The notes: generated by a model not told the origin, from the letters alone. A DNA stretch of 64,000 nt from DASRAA01 sp963814165 (GCA_963814165.1 CAWFBW010000007.1:434001-498000), one strand, 5' to 3'. Positions 54,068 through 63,999 are shown, counted from the first letter of the stretch. Numbers and translations: made by a program.

Positions 54068-56575
54068 GTGAGATGGCGTTATCACCTGCGTGCGCCCGAG
54101 CGGCGGGGCTTTGTCGCAGTGCTGTTCGTGATGGCATTGGCGACCGCTGCTGCCGCCAAGAGCTCTAGTGTCGGCGGAATCATCTTTACCGTCGATGCCG
54201 ACCACGTACAGACGGTCTGGCCCAACGCACGGGTCACGCTGAAGAGCGTGAGCACGAACGGCGAGATTTCTACGGTGTCGAATGATCTCGGTGCATACAG
54301 CTTCGCAAGCGTGCTGGTCGGTGAATACGAGGTCACGGTGACGCTCGCTGGCTTCGAGCCGGTCACCCAGCATGTCACGATCAAGTCCGATGGGCCCGCA
54401 AAGCTCGACTTCCAGCTGAAGCTGAAGGGCGAGACGCAGAACGTCACGGTCTCGGCCGATGCGCCAACCGTGGATACCACGTCGAGTTCCGGCGGCGCGC
54501 CGATGCTGACGGCCAAGATTCTGAAGTCAGTCATTCAGCTCAATCAGGACTTTCAGGACGCGCTACCGTTGCTGCCTGGCGTGGTGCGCGGACCGGACGG
54601 GTTGATCCGCATCAAGGGCGGGCGCACCAATCAGGCGAACACGCTGGTGAACTCCGCCAGCGTGAGCGATCCCTTCACCGGACAGGCAGCGCTTAGCCTG
54701 CCCGCGGTTGCCGTGCAGTCGGTGCAGGTGTTGTCGAACCCGTTCTCCGCGGAGTATGGACGCTTTGCCAGCGGCGTCGTGGAAGTCAACACCCGCAGCG
54801 GCACCGACGAATGGAAGTTCCTGTTCGAAGACCCAGTGCCGCGCTTTCGCTGGATCGGCGGCAATATACACGGGGTCGAGAGTGCTTCGCCGCACCTCAC
54901 CTTCGCCGGACCGCTGAAGAAGGGCCAACTCTATCTTTTCCAGTCGATGGGCTACGGATACGACACGATTAATACGTATTCGATCCCTGATCCCAACAAC
55001 GTGCGCATCGTGGAAAAGATCAACTCGTACACCCAGCTCGACTGGAAACCGACGCCGAACCAGCAGTTCTCCGCATCGGTGGCGCTCGATCCGCAGGATA
55101 CGTTTTACGCCACCATCAATACGTTCAATCCGCAGCCGGTAACGGCTGATTATCACCAGCGCGGGTATTTCGTTTCCGCCACCCACCGCTGGATTCTGCG
55201 CAACGGCGGGTTCCTACAATCTCTGTTTTCCGCCAAGCAACTAGATTCAAAGGTCTATCCCGCTGACGTGCAGCCGGGTGCGATGACGCTGAATCCGTAT
55301 TCCAACTTCGGCAGCTACTTCACCACGCAGCAGCGCTATACGAATCTGTATCAATGGTCGCAGACACTGCACTGGCGTCCGCTTGAGGCAGCGGGCAGGC
55401 ATCTATTGACCGCTGGCTATTCGTACTCATACTCCGGGTACAACGGAAACATTACCAACCTACCGGTGACCGTGCAGCGCGGCGACGGCACCATCAGCAG
55501 CCAGATTCAATTCGGCGCAGGGCTGACATCCCAGGCAACAAAGAACGAGCTCGCGATCTTCGTGCAAGACAACTGGCAGATTGTTCCGCGCTTGACGCTC
55601 GATCTCGGCATTCGACTCGACCACGACAGCCTTTCGTCGGAGGCCGTGAACGTGGCGCCGCGAATCGGATTCGTTTTTGCGCCAACTAAAGATGGGCGCA
55701 CCGCCATCCGCGGCGGCGTTGGACTCTTCTACGACAAGATTCCGTTCAATGTTGCCGTGTTCACGAAGTGTCCCGCGCAGACCATAACAAATTATGCGAG
55801 CGACGGCATCACCGTCATCGACGGCCCAACCACATATACTCACGTCGTGGCGACTCCAGGCCTGCGCGTCCCTTACAGCCTGGGATGGTCGCTGCAGGCC
55901 GACCGCGAGTTGAGGCGTGGGCTACTCGTGCGGGTCGGCTACGAGGGCCGCCATGGGCATCGCGATTTCTATGTGAACCCGGTTCAGCCGCTCAATGGCG
56001 GCGCGCAACTGCAATTGCTCAACAACGGCACGCAGACCTACAGCGAGTTCCTGGCGATGGTGCGCTGGCAGGTCAACGAACGCACCTCGATTTATGGCAG
56101 TTACGTTTACTCGACGGCCCGCGGCGACCTAAACGACTACAACCAGTTCTTTGGGAACTTTCCGTATCCCTTGATCCGCGAAAACCAGTACGGCACGCTG
56201 CCCTCTGACGCCCCCAACCGCGGGCTGTTCTGGGGCGTGATTGGGCTGCCTTACAAGTTCGACTTCGTGCCCATTCTCGACGTCCACACGGGATTTCCCT
56301 ACTCGGCGCTCGACCAGAATTGGGGTTATCTCGGCAAGGAAAACCAGGCGGGCCGCTTCCCCGCCTTCGTCGACCTGGACGCGAAGCTGCAATATCCGGT
56401 GGACTTCACGTTTCATGGCCACCGCATTCAGTTTCGCGCCGGGCTGACCGTGTACAACGTGCTCAACCACAACAATCCGCGCGATGTGCAACAGTACTTC
56501 GCCTCGCCTCTTTACGGCACGTTTTACAACTCCGTGCCGCGTCTCTGGCGGATTGACGGCGACTTCAGCTTCTAG
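54068..56575 (+). CDS. TonB-dependent receptor-like outer-membrane protein
   Basis: 835 residues from GTG at 54068. Signal peptide (GFVAVLFVMALATAAAA), a regulatory-like domain with NARVTLKSVSTNGEISTVSN and VLVGEYEVTVTLAGF, a plug (LVNSASVSDPFTGQAALSLP, VEVNTRSGTDEWK) and a barrel ending in FSF (WRIDGDFSF). It is shorter than the preceding receptor and could be a paralogue taking a related substrate. Same direction, 150 bp downstream. Confidence 0.92.
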   Translation: MRWRYHLRAPERRGFVAVLFVMALATAAAAKSSSVGGIIFTVDADHVQTVWPNARVTLKSVSTNGEISTVSNDLGAYSFASVLVGEYEVTVTLAGFEPVTQHVTIKSDGPAKLDFQLKLKGETQNVTVSADAPTVDTTSSSGGAPMLTAKILKSVIQLNQDFQDALPLLPGVVRGPDGLIRIKGGRTNQANTLVNSASVSDPFTGQAALSLPAVAVQSVQVLSNPFSAEYGRFASGVVEVNTRSGTDEWKFLFEDPVPRFRWIGGNIHGVESASPHLTFAGPLKKGQLYLFQSMGYGYDTINTYSIPDPNNVRIVEKINSYTQLDWKPTPNQQFSASVALDPQDTFYATINTFNPQPVTADYHQRGYFVSATHRWILRNGGFLQSLFSAKQLDSKVYPADVQPGAMTLNPYSNFGSYFTTQQRYTNLYQWSQTLHWRPLEAAGRHLLTAGYSYSYSGYNGNITNLPVTVQRGDGTISSQIQFGAGLTSQATKNELAIFVQDNWQIVPRLTLDLGIRLDHDSLSSEAVNVAPRIGFVFAPTKDGRTAIRGGVGLFYDKIPFNVAVFTKCPAQTITNYASDGITVIDGPTTYTHVVATPGLRVPYSLGWSLQADRELRRGLLVRVGYEGRHGHRDFYVNPVQPLNGGAQLQLLNNGTQTYSEFLAMVRWQVNERTSIYGSYVYSTARGDLNDYNQFFGNFPYPLIRENQYGTLPSDAPNRGLFWGVIGLPYKFDFVPILDVHTGFPYSALDQNWGYLGKENQAGRFPAFVDLDAKLQYPVDFTFHGHRIQFRAGLTVYNVLNHNNPRDVQQYFASPLYGTFYNSVPRLWRIDGDFSF

Positions 56576-56577
56576 AC

Positions 56578-56606
56578 CAGTAGAGCCGCGCTTCAGCGCG
56601 GCGTTA
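56578..56606. repeat. REP-like palindromic repeat, copy C
   Basis: GTAGAGCCGCGCTTCAGCGC followed by GGCG. Stem CCGCGCT/AGCGCGG with compensatory changes relative to 22432 and 29820. Confidence 0.6.
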
Positions 56607-56637
56607 GCGCATCGCATCCCACGTCCAGCCGACTTTA

Positions 56638-56761
56638 GAGGCTGCTGAAAAAAGAACCAAGGTAGTAATTTGGGCGTTTTCGACCCAATCTTGGCCCGTA
56701 GCTATGACTCTTGGTTCGACAAATAGCCGAGTTATACTCGGTTTCTTTTTTCAGCAGCCTC
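56638..56761. mobile_element. MITE-like element, copy 2 (inverted)
   Basis: A 124-bp element, reverse complement of the copy at 22570-22698 with a few indels. Terminal inverted repeats are GAGGCTGCTGAAAAAAGA and its complement. It is flanked by TTTA direct repeats (56634-56637 and 56762-56765). Located between a TonB receptor gene and an ECF sigma gene. Confidence 0.88.
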
Positions 56762-56897
56762 TTTAGTCGGCGTCACTGAGGGTTTGGGCTTCTTCAAAAA
56801 CGTCCAAATGCCCGACTTGATCACGGGTCATGTGAATCTACTTCGTCCTCCGTAACCTTTTACCCTCGCCAACGGTTTATCTTAGTGAGCGCACTAT

Positions 56898-57446
56898 GTG
56901 GAGAACGGGGTGAGGGCGCCGGGCAACGACGCGGACGAGCAGATGCTCGTACAGGCCGCCAAGGGCGATCCTGCGCAATTTTCTGAACTCTATAACCGTA
57001 ACTTTCACGCGGTGTATGCGTACGTGGCGCGCCGCGCTGCCAGCCGCGAAGAGGCGGAAGACATCACCTCCGAGGTCTTCCATCAGGCGCTGGCGAATCT
57101 GCACCGCTTCGAATGGCGTGGCGCACCCTTCGCGGCATGGTTAATGCGCATAGCGGCCAACTCGCTGGCAGACCGCTGGCGCCAGAACGCGCGGGAAACT
57201 GCCTTGCCCCCAGACGATGAATTGAGCGACTCGAGCATGGACGAAGTGGAGCAACGCACCGCCCTCTACCAACTCGTGGGAAGCCTTCCCGACGACCAGC
57301 GGCGCGTAGTTGTCCTTCGCTTCGTGGAGCAAAAGTCGATACGCGAAATCGCGCACGAATTGAAACGAACCGAAGGCGCCATCAAGCAATTGCAGTTCCG
57401 CGCGTTGGAAAAGCTTCGCGCCCAAGTGGAGGGTGCCAATGAATAA
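56898..57446 (+). CDS. ECF-family RNA polymerase sigma factor
   Basis: 182 residues from GTG at 56898. Region 2 reads FSELYNRNFHAVYAYVARRA, then REEAEDITSEVFHQALAN. Region 4 is SLPDDQRRVVVLRFVEQKSI, then REIAHELKRTEGAIKQLQFR. It directs transcription of a regulon responding to a surface or cytoplasmic signal. Its end overlaps the next gene's start by 8 bp, so the next product is a candidate partner. Confidence 0.95.
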   Translation: MENGVRAPGNDADEQMLVQAAKGDPAQFSELYNRNFHAVYAYVARRAASREEAEDITSEVFHQALANLHRFEWRGAPFAAWLMRIAANSLADRWRQNARETALPPDDELSDSSMDEVEQRTALYQLVGSLPDDQRRVVVLRFVEQKSIREIAHELKRTEGAIKQLQFRALEKLRAQVEGANE

Positions 57447-58887
57447 GCGCTCTCTGATCGAACAATTGAATGCGGCGATCACCCAAATGCTGTCGCAACC
57501 TGGCGTACCGATCGCCGACGTGGACCCTGAGATTGCTCCGCTCGTCCGCATTGCAAGCGAACTGCGCGACCTGCCGCGCGCCGAATTCATGGAACGGCTC
57601 AAATCAGATTTAGAGAGGAGTACAGCAATGGCAACTACGACAGAACCAATTGCGGCGACCCGAACCGCCGCAGCACCCAGAATCGCGTACAAGAATACAG
57701 CGAAGGCAATCGAATTTTACGAAGCAGCTTTCGGCGCGAAAGAGATCATGCGCTTTGCGATCGGCGAACAGATCCCGCACGCCGAAATCACGATCGGCGA
57801 TTCCTCCATCATGCTCACCGATGAATGGCCCGAAGGTGGCCGCTTCAGCGCGGAGACGCTAGGCAATTCGCCGGTCGCCATGGCGCTCTCGGTCCCGAAC
57901 GTAGATGCCTTCGTCCAGCACGCCGTAGATGCGGGTGCGACGGTTGTCTTCCCCGTGAAGGACCAGTTCTACGGCCGCCGTGAAGGGACACTACGTGACC
58001 CGTTCGGATACCTGTGGAGTGTTTCGACAGTCACCGAGGAAATGTCCGTTGAGGAGATGCACCGCAGAATGAACGCCGACCAACCGGCACCACCAAAGCG
58101 GTCAGCAGTCGATCCCATCCCGAAGGGTTACCGCACGCTGACGCCCTACATCGTTGCGCAGGACGCAGCCGGGCTTATCGATTTCGTCAAACAGGCATTC
58201 GGCGCCGAAGAGACTTTCCGCAGCATCGGAGGAGCCGGCGGAATTCACGCCGAAGTGCGGGTGGGCGATTCCATGCTGATGATGGGTGGTGGCGGCCCTG
58301 GCTTGAAATGGAGTGGCAATCCGAAACAGTTCGGGTTCCACTACTACGTGCCTGACTGCGACGCCACTTACAAACGCGCGCTCGAGGCCGGGGCCACGTC
58401 GATCGCCGAGCCCGTCGACCAACCGTATGGCGAACGCTCGGCGACTGTGCGAGATGCCGCCGGAAACTTCTGGTACATCGCCACCTATCACGGCGACAAC
58501 TACAAGTGGGAAGGCGCGCCCGACATCCAACCGAGCCTGCATCCGCTGCGTGCTGAGCCAGTGATGGATTTCCTGAAGCGTGCTTTCAACGCCGAAGAGC
58601 TCGGCCGCCATGCCGATTCGCAAGGCGTGATCCAACACGCAACGCTGAAGATCGGCAGCTCGCATCTGGAACTGGGCGAGGCGCACGGCCCGTATCAGCC
58701 GATGCCCGGCATGTTCTACCTATACGTGCCGAATTGCGACGACGTGTATCTGCGCGCAGTGGCCGCGGGCGGCAAGTCCATCATGGAGCTGACCGACCAT
58801 CCCTATGGCGACCGCAGCGGCGCTGTACGCGATGCTTTCGGCAACGAGTGGTGGATCGCGACCCACGTCAAAGACGTAACCGAGTAG
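57439..58887 (+). CDS. Three-VOC-domain protein with an N-terminal helical extension, coupled to an ECF sigma gene
   Basis: About 482 residues from Met at 57439, with GGAGGG upstream. Residues 1-60 (SLIEQLNAAITQMLSQPGVP, ELRDLPRAEFMERLKSDLER) resemble the short helical extensions found on proteins co-transcribed with sigma factors. Three VOC/glyoxalase domains follow, at about 70-200, 220-355 and 365-480. Each has the paired beta-alpha-beta-beta-beta units (AIEFYEAAFGAKEIMRFAIG; LIDFVKQAFGAEETFRSIGG; VMDFLKRAFNAEELGRHADS). Metal residues are not conserved across all three. The YRTLTPYI-type sequence is typical of PhnB-like proteins, whose functions are unsettled. Confidence 0.88.
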   Translation: MNKRSLIEQLNAAITQMLSQPGVPIADVDPEIAPLVRIASELRDLPRAEFMERLKSDLERSTAMATTTEPIAATRTAAAPRIAYKNTAKAIEFYEAAFGAKEIMRFAIGEQIPHAEITIGDSSIMLTDEWPEGGRFSAETLGNSPVAMALSVPNVDAFVQHAVDAGATVVFPVKDQFYGRREGTLRDPFGYLWSVSTVTEEMSVEEMHRRMNADQPAPPKRSAVDPIPKGYRTLTPYIVAQDAAGLIDFVKQAFGAEETFRSIGGAGGIHAEVRVGDSMLMMGGGGPGLKWSGNPKQFGFHYYVPDCDATYKRALEAGATSIAEPVDQPYGERSATVRDAAGNFWYIATYHGDNYKWEGAPDIQPSLHPLRAEPVMDFLKRAFNAEELGRHADSQGVIQHATLKIGSSHLELGEAHGPYQPMPGMFYLYVPNCDDVYLRAVAAGGKSIMELTDHPYGDRSGAVRDAFGNEWWIATHVKDVTE

Positions 58888-58895
58888 CAGATGCA

Positions 58896-58918
58896 GGGGC
58901 GCGTTTCGCGCGCGCCCC
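58896..58918. terminator. GC hairpin between convergent genes
   Basis: GGGGCGCG (58896-58903) pairs with CGCGCCCC (58911-58918) between the VOC gene stop and the convergent DUF3303 gene stop. Confidence 0.6.
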
Positions 58919-58930
58919 CCTTGGAAGTTA

Positions 58931-59218
58931 CTAAAGGCGCGGAGCAATCTTCTCCGCCGCTTCCTTTGACGTCATCACCGGATAAACCTCGAATTCAACC
59001 AAGTCGCTCCAGTTCGACATCCATTGATCGATCAAATTGGGGTCGCGCGTCTCCATGAGTTGAAAACAGCGCTCGAACTTTTCGTCAACCCAGCTCGACA
59101 CGTAAGTTACGCCTTCAGGCGCCATGCGCCCCTGCTCGCGAAAACGGCGATAAACAGGTACGGCGCCTTTATTCTTGAAGTGCTCCACCACCATGTACAG
59201 AGTGAACGGTTTTGGCAT
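58931..59218 (-). CDS. DUF3303-like small protein
   Basis: 95 residues from Met at 59218, with GGAGGAAG upstream. FTLYMVVEHFKNKGAVPVYR, CFQLMETRDPNLIDQWMSNW and LVEFEVYPVMTSKEA fit small dimeric alpha-beta barrel proteins of the DUF3303 type. Function unknown. It is convergent with the VOC gene and divergent from the DUF4337-like gene. Confidence 0.85.
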   Translation of the reverse strand: MPKPFTLYMVVEHFKNKGAVPVYRRFREQGRMAPEGVTYVSSWVDEKFERCFQLMETRDPNLIDQWMSNWSDLVEFEVYPVMTSKEAAEKIAPRL

Positions 59219-59348
59219 CGGCTTCCTCCAACCCACTGATCAATGCGAGAACCCAGGCGCGCTACTGCGAACCTCTCGCGATTGCCCCAACCCTGACTGC
59301 TATGATTCTCATTCGCTTGCCCGTTACAAGACTTACCACGGAGGCCTC

Positions 59349-59894
59349 ATGTCAGTAGGCGACGAGATGCACGAACTCAAGGAACGCGCCGAAGCGGCCA
59401 GCGAACGCCAAGGCATGGCGCCGGTGAGCGTCACCATGGCGGTGGTCGCTGTGCTGGTGGCAACCGTGTCGTTACTCGGACATCGCACACACACCGAAGA
59501 AATTATTCTGCAAAACAAGGTTACAGACCAGTGGGCTTACTACCAGGCCAAGAATTTGCGCTTGAACAATCTACAGGCACTGAATGACGTTTTAACCGCG
59601 ATCGAAGGCAAGAGCGAAAAGGCTGAAGAGGTGCAAAAGCGCTTTGAAGGTAACATCGACAAATACACCGAAGAAAAGAAAGAGATCCAGGACAAAGCGC
59701 GCGAACTGGAAGCCGAACTCGTTCGCGAAACGCAGCGCGCGAACCGATTTGACCTGGCCGAGGTGTTCCTTGAAATCGCGCTGATTGTCACGTCGATCAC
59801 GTTGCTTACAGGCCGCAAACACTACTGGATGCTCGGGGTGTTCATGACGGTAGCCGGAATCGCCACAGCGGCGTCAGTACTGCTGCTGCGCTGA
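59349..59894 (+). CDS. DUF4337-like membrane protein
   Basis: 181 residues from Met at 59349, with CGGAGG upstream. One N-terminal membrane helix (SVTMAVVAVLVATVSLLG), a long coiled coil (about 65-130, AEEVQKRFEGNIDKYTEEKK) with WAYYQAKNLR, then two C-terminal helices (VFLEIALIVTSITLLTG, LGVFMTVAGIATAASVLLL). This order matches DUF4337. Function unknown. Confidence 0.88.
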   Translation: MSVGDEMHELKERAEAASERQGMAPVSVTMAVVAVLVATVSLLGHRTHTEEIILQNKVTDQWAYYQAKNLRLNNLQALNDVLTAIEGKSEKAEEVQKRFEGNIDKYTEEKKEIQDKARELEAELVRETQRANRFDLAEVFLEIALIVTSITLLTGRKHYWMLGVFMTVAGIATAASVLLLR

Positions 59895-59898
59895 CGCG

Positions 59899-60576
59899 CT
59901 ATGGTTCCCATCCTTCGGCCCCAACCAGTGGCACAAAGCAGCAGGACACACTGCCCGATGTAGTGATCCCGTCTTCCGTCCTGCGGACGACTTGCAGCAT
60001 CTGTTCCACTCGGTTGCCCACCGGGACCGTAAGAATTCCACCTAGTGCCAATTGCGCAACCAGCGATGGCGGCACTTGCGGTGCTCCCGCTGCGACCAGG
60101 ATCTTGTCGAATGGAGCTTCCTTGGGCAAACCCACAGTACCTTCACCCTCAACGACTTGCACGTTGCGATACCCGAGTTCCCGAAGGATTTGGCGCGCCT
60201 TCGCGGCCAGATCGCTGTGGCGCTCGATGGTCCACACTTCCGCTGCCAATTCGCCCAACAGCGCTGCCTGATAGCCAGTACCCGTACCGACCTCCAGCAC
60301 GCGATCGGACGGTTGCAGTTCCAGCACCTCAAGCATGGTGGCCACCATGTAAGGCTGCGAGATGGTTTGGCCAGAACCAATTGGCAACGGCCCATCGCCA
60401 TATGCCTCGGGGCGCAGCTCGGGGGCGACAAACTCTTCGCGCAGCACTCTCCCCATCGCCGCCAGGACCCGCTCGTCGCGGATGCCTCGCTGCCGCAGTT
60501 GCACCTCGACCATCCGCGCGCGCCGTGCGGCGAGGTCCTCGGGACTATCGCGTTGTTTCGCCCAAATCGGTGACAT
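59899..60576 (-). CDS. pcm: Protein-L-isoaspartate O-methyltransferase
   Basis: 225 residues. Motifs of PIMT: MVEVQLRQRGIRDERVLAAM, GSGQTISQPYMVATMLEVLE, the SAM loop VLEVGTGTGYQAALL and PFDKILVAAGAPQVPPSLV. It methylates isoaspartyl residues in damaged proteins so they can be repaired. The gene lies 105 bp downstream of the tamB stop on the same strand. Confidence 0.96.
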   Translation of the reverse strand: MSPIWAKQRDSPEDLAARRARMVEVQLRQRGIRDERVLAAMGRVLREEFVAPELRPEAYGDGPLPIGSGQTISQPYMVATMLEVLELQPSDRVLEVGTGTGYQAALLGELAAEVWTIERHSDLAAKARQILRELGYRNVQVVEGEGTVGLPKEAPFDKILVAAGAPQVPPSLVAQLALGGILTVPVGNRVEQMLQVVRRTEDGITTSGSVSCCFVPLVGAEGWEP

Positions 60577-60681
60577 AGACGCGGGTCTAAACCGCTGGCC
60601 TGTCCACCCGCAGGCGCGCGCCCGCGAGCAGGGACTTAAAGATAACGGAACCGTACACCGCAGTTTTACCGCTGCCGCGAC

Positions 60682-63600
60682 CTACTTCTTGCGCTTCCGA
60701 ATCAGCAAGTCGAAGCTGACTACGCCATTCTCGTCGCGAATTCCCTGCACGGTATATTCCGAGTTAATGTTGTACTCAAACTGAACGACCTGCTGGGCCG
60801 ACTGCGTCAAGTTGGTGATGTAGGTCAGGGTCACGTTGTTGGACACCTGCTGCTCGATGGTGAGCCGGGCGCTGGGATTGTTTTCCGGTCCTCCGAGGGC
60901 CGGGTTAATACGAATGGCGCTGACACCAAACAATTTCGACGCCCGGTTCGTGACAGTCTGATTGATGAGCTGTCCAAGCACTACACCGCCCGCGCCTTCT
61001 CCCAGGTTTCCGCCGCGACTCGACGCGTAACTTTCCTCCTGCGTGCTTCCGAAAGCCAGCAGAGATATGATGTCGTCGCTCGACAGCGGAGGATCGGAAC
61101 GATACGTGGTGGTCAACTTATCGATGGTTCCGTGCAGTCCGATGGTGATGTCGAAGTCCCGTACCCTCGTCGTAGCTTCCACGTCAAGAATGGGATCGAT
61201 ACGCAAGGGGTTCGCAAACGTAACGTCGCCGCGGTCAAGGTGATACTTGGTTCCGTTGAGGTTGATATCGCCTTCGGCAATGTTGATACGCCCCAGCAAG
61301 CTCGGCCGGCTTCCCGTACCGCGCAACCGCATATCCACATCGCCTGACAGCTTGGCAAGAGCGGTCTGCACCGTGAGCTCCGGGGCCGACACAATGCGCA
61401 CATCCAGCCGCAAGTTGTTGAGGGGTGAAGCCGGGTTGGGCACGCTCACCGGCTGGCTTATCACCGCCGGACTCAGCTCAACCGAGGGAATCTGTGCGAA
61501 GCGGGTCACGGTAATTTCGCCACTGAGCAACGAGCTCTTCATGGTGCCGCTAAGGCGCAAGGTCTGGTCGGCCGTAACGCTCACGCCCGCGTAGCGAAAA
61601 CGGATGTCGGTACCGTTGCTGCTCAGGTCGAAACCAATATTGTCGCCGTAAGTAATAAATCCTGAAAAATTGACCTGCCCGCCGCCAACTCGCCCCGCCA
61701 GGCGTTCAACCTCCAGGCGATTCTCGTTGAAGACCATGGTCCCGTTCACTTCACCCAGGGCGGCCGGCAAATCGATCAGCGAGAACCCGGCGTGCGCAAT
61801 CACCATCCTGCCATTCATGACCGGATTGGCCATGGTGCCCTTGACCGTTACATCCGCATCAGTCGTTCCGTACGAAGTAATTTCGTCATCCAGCGCATGG
61901 AAGAGCGCGAGGTTGAAGTGGCCCTTGGCGTACACGTCAAGCGGACGCTGACCCTTCAGATCGACCGTGCCGCCAAGGCTGAGGTTTGTGTCCTCCGACG
62001 ACAGCGTCAGACGCTTCATCGTGACGACTTCGTCGGCAAGTGACAGCTCGACCGGTCCCTCACTTTGAATCGCGATCTTCTCCAACTCCACACTGAACGC
62101 GTCAATCGTCATGGAACCACCCAGTAAGCGCGGCTGCCGCAGCGGACCACTGATTTCCGCATGTCCACTTAGGTGCGAGGGTTTGGTGATCTGCGTCTTC
62201 AGCGCAGCATGGAGCAACGGGTCAATCGCCACCTGGCTAAATTGCATCCGGAGGTCGCTCCGCATGTTGCCCTTCAGCTCCACGGTGCCGTCGATCGAAA
62301 CCACCGCTCGCTCGAAATTCGATCGTCCGGTCACTTGCAGCTTGTCGCCCTGGCTCACTGCGTCAAACTGGAAGTCACCGCCGCGATAATCGTCGTTGAA
62401 CACCAGGTTTGCGACCTGCAGGTGAGCGTCAATGACCGGCTGCGGTAGCGTTCCTGAGGTCTTCAGCGTGAAATTGGCGGTGCCATGTTCCTGCAGCGTT
62501 GTGGTCTGCAATTGCGTAATTTGCGCCAGGTCGATTTTCTCGCCACGCAGGTCGGTCTTCACTTCATGGGTGTCAAGATTGTAGGCGACGCTGCCGAGCA
62601 CCGATCCGCCCAGTGCGTTTAGCCGAATATTTTGTAATTGCGCGAACTGGTTGGCCAGCAGGATGTCAGCCGTTGCCGTCTTAATCGGATACCCGAAGGC
62701 CTCTCCCCCGCTGATCGAAACACTCCCTTGGCCGCGAGTGTCGGCTTTCGTACCGCTGGCCTGAATGATGAGGGTAACAACGCCCTTCACCGGATAATCC
62801 GTGCCTGCGGTCTTTTGAAGATCGCTCACGTCAGCATTGCGCAGCGAAGCATTGAACTGAAATGGCGAATTGTCGTCAAAGCCGCCTTCTTTGAGCTGAA
62901 CGCTTCCGTCCAGGTTCAGGCGCGCTGCTCCCTGCTCCACAATCCCGTGATGGAGTGCCAACATGGTTCCCCCCCACTGCACGTCGCCCGCCAGCGAATC
63001 GATGTGGATTCGCCGTGATTGTGGCGGTGGAGTCGGCTCAACCTCCGGCTTTCCCAAGTGTAGAAGCGATGCCAGTGTGCCCTTTTGCTGCGGCGCGGGC
63101 GTCGCGGCAGGCGTATACGCATAACTGAAGTCGGTGGCTAGCAGGCGTCCCACAATGTCGGGGTGGGCAATCTTGCCGCTGACGGTTCCGGCGAAGTTGG
63201 CCCGGCCTTCAATCTGCAGCGGTATCGACGACTGGCCCTCGCTGATGAGCAGCGGCTCGAACTCCTGCAGACTGTTGGTATTGGCGCTCACCTTGAGCTG
63301 CACGCTGTGTGAACCTATCGCCCCGGAAGCGCTAAGTTCCGTGTGAGGCGTCGCAAGGTTCAGCACAGTAATCTCGGTGTTGCCGGAATTCACATCGTAG
63401 CGGCCACGAAATGTTCCGCTCGTGGGCAATTGGTTGGGTTCGCTTTGCGCCGGGGCAGTCGAATCCAAGGCCATCTCCACCCCGGCCCGCTTGATCGAAT
63501 CTTTCCAGGAAATGTCAATCGTGCCCTTCACGACGCCGGTCGTATTCAATTTCTCAAGCGGGAGGCTCTTGCTCGAGAGCATACGTATCAACTCACCCAG

Positions 63601-63999
63601 TGAAGCGCCGGCCAACTTGAGGTTGGCCGAGCCCTGCTGAACCGCGGGCGCTCCTGCCTTTGCATTCGTGCTCACTGCCTTGCTTGCAGCGTTTGCCGGG
63701 GGCCTTGCAGTCTTGGACGGCTTCTCGGCGCTCAACTGTGCACCGGCGGGTTCCAGCGACGGAGCGTAATGCTTCACCTCGGCATTCCCAGTCAGGTTTC
63801 CACGCAAAACCCGCGCATCAATCTTTCTCAGCGCAATCCGCTCTGGATCAATCGAGAACTCCGCGCCGGCACTGGCGTCGCTGATAGCAAAGCCCTCCTG
63901 GCGGAATTCGACATTGCGCAGGGAGAGCTTGCCGCTACTGGAGAAGCTGTCGGCGTCATACGTGCCGGCGCCGCTGAGATTCGCACTGCCTCCGCGCAA
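60682..63999 (-). CDS. tamB: TamB/DUF490 translocation-assembly protein (C-terminal part, runs off the window)
   Basis: 1105 residues are visible; the N-terminus lies beyond the right edge. Long beta-helical repeats of the AsmA/TamB type (LSASGAIGSHSVQLKVSANT, LNALGGSVLGSVAYNLDTHE) lead to the C-terminal TamB domain (about 880-1105), with LLGRINIAEGDINLNGTKYH, PPLSSDDIISLLAFGSTQEE and a final VQFEYNINSEYTVQGIRDEN. TamB bridges inner and outer membranes and carries lipids or helps assemble outer-membrane proteins. The C-terminal strand would engage a BamA/TamA-type barrel. A pcm gene follows. Confidence 0.93.
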   Translation of the reverse strand: MRGGSANLSGAGTYDADSFSSSGKLSLRNVEFRQEGFAISDASAGAEFSIDPERIALRKIDARVLRGNLTGNAEVKHYAPSLEPAGAQLSAEKPSKTARPPANAASKAVSTNAKAGAPAVQQGSANLKLAGASLGELIRMLSSKSLPLEKLNTTGVVKGTIDISWKDSIKRAGVEMALDSTAPAQSEPNQLPTSGTFRGRYDVNSGNTEITVLNLATPHTELSASGAIGSHSVQLKVSANTNSLQEFEPLLISEGQSSIPLQIEGRANFAGTVSGKIAHPDIVGRLLATDFSYAYTPAATPAPQQKGTLASLLHLGKPEVEPTPPPQSRRIHIDSLAGDVQWGGTMLALHHGIVEQGAARLNLDGSVQLKEGGFDDNSPFQFNASLRNADVSDLQKTAGTDYPVKGVVTLIIQASGTKADTRGQGSVSISGGEAFGYPIKTATADILLANQFAQLQNIRLNALGGSVLGSVAYNLDTHEVKTDLRGEKIDLAQITQLQTTTLQEHGTANFTLKTSGTLPQPVIDAHLQVANLVFNDDYRGGDFQFDAVSQGDKLQVTGRSNFERAVVSIDGTVELKGNMRSDLRMQFSQVAIDPLLHAALKTQITKPSHLSGHAEISGPLRQPRLLGGSMTIDAFSVELEKIAIQSEGPVELSLADEVVTMKRLTLSSEDTNLSLGGTVDLKGQRPLDVYAKGHFNLALFHALDDEITSYGTTDADVTVKGTMANPVMNGRMVIAHAGFSLIDLPAALGEVNGTMVFNENRLEVERLAGRVGGGQVNFSGFITYGDNIGFDLSSNGTDIRFRYAGVSVTADQTLRLSGTMKSSLLSGEITVTRFAQIPSVELSPAVISQPVSVPNPASPLNNLRLDVRIVSAPELTVQTALAKLSGDVDMRLRGTGSRPSLLGRINIAEGDINLNGTKYHLDRGDVTFANPLRIDPILDVEATTRVRDFDITIGLHGTIDKLTTTYRSDPPLSSDDIISLLAFGSTQEESYASSRGGNLGEGAGGVVLGQLINQTVTNRASKLFGVSAIRINPALGGPENNPSARLTIEQQVSNNVTLTYITNLTQSAQQVVQFEYNINSEYTVQGIRDENGVVSFDLLIRKRKK

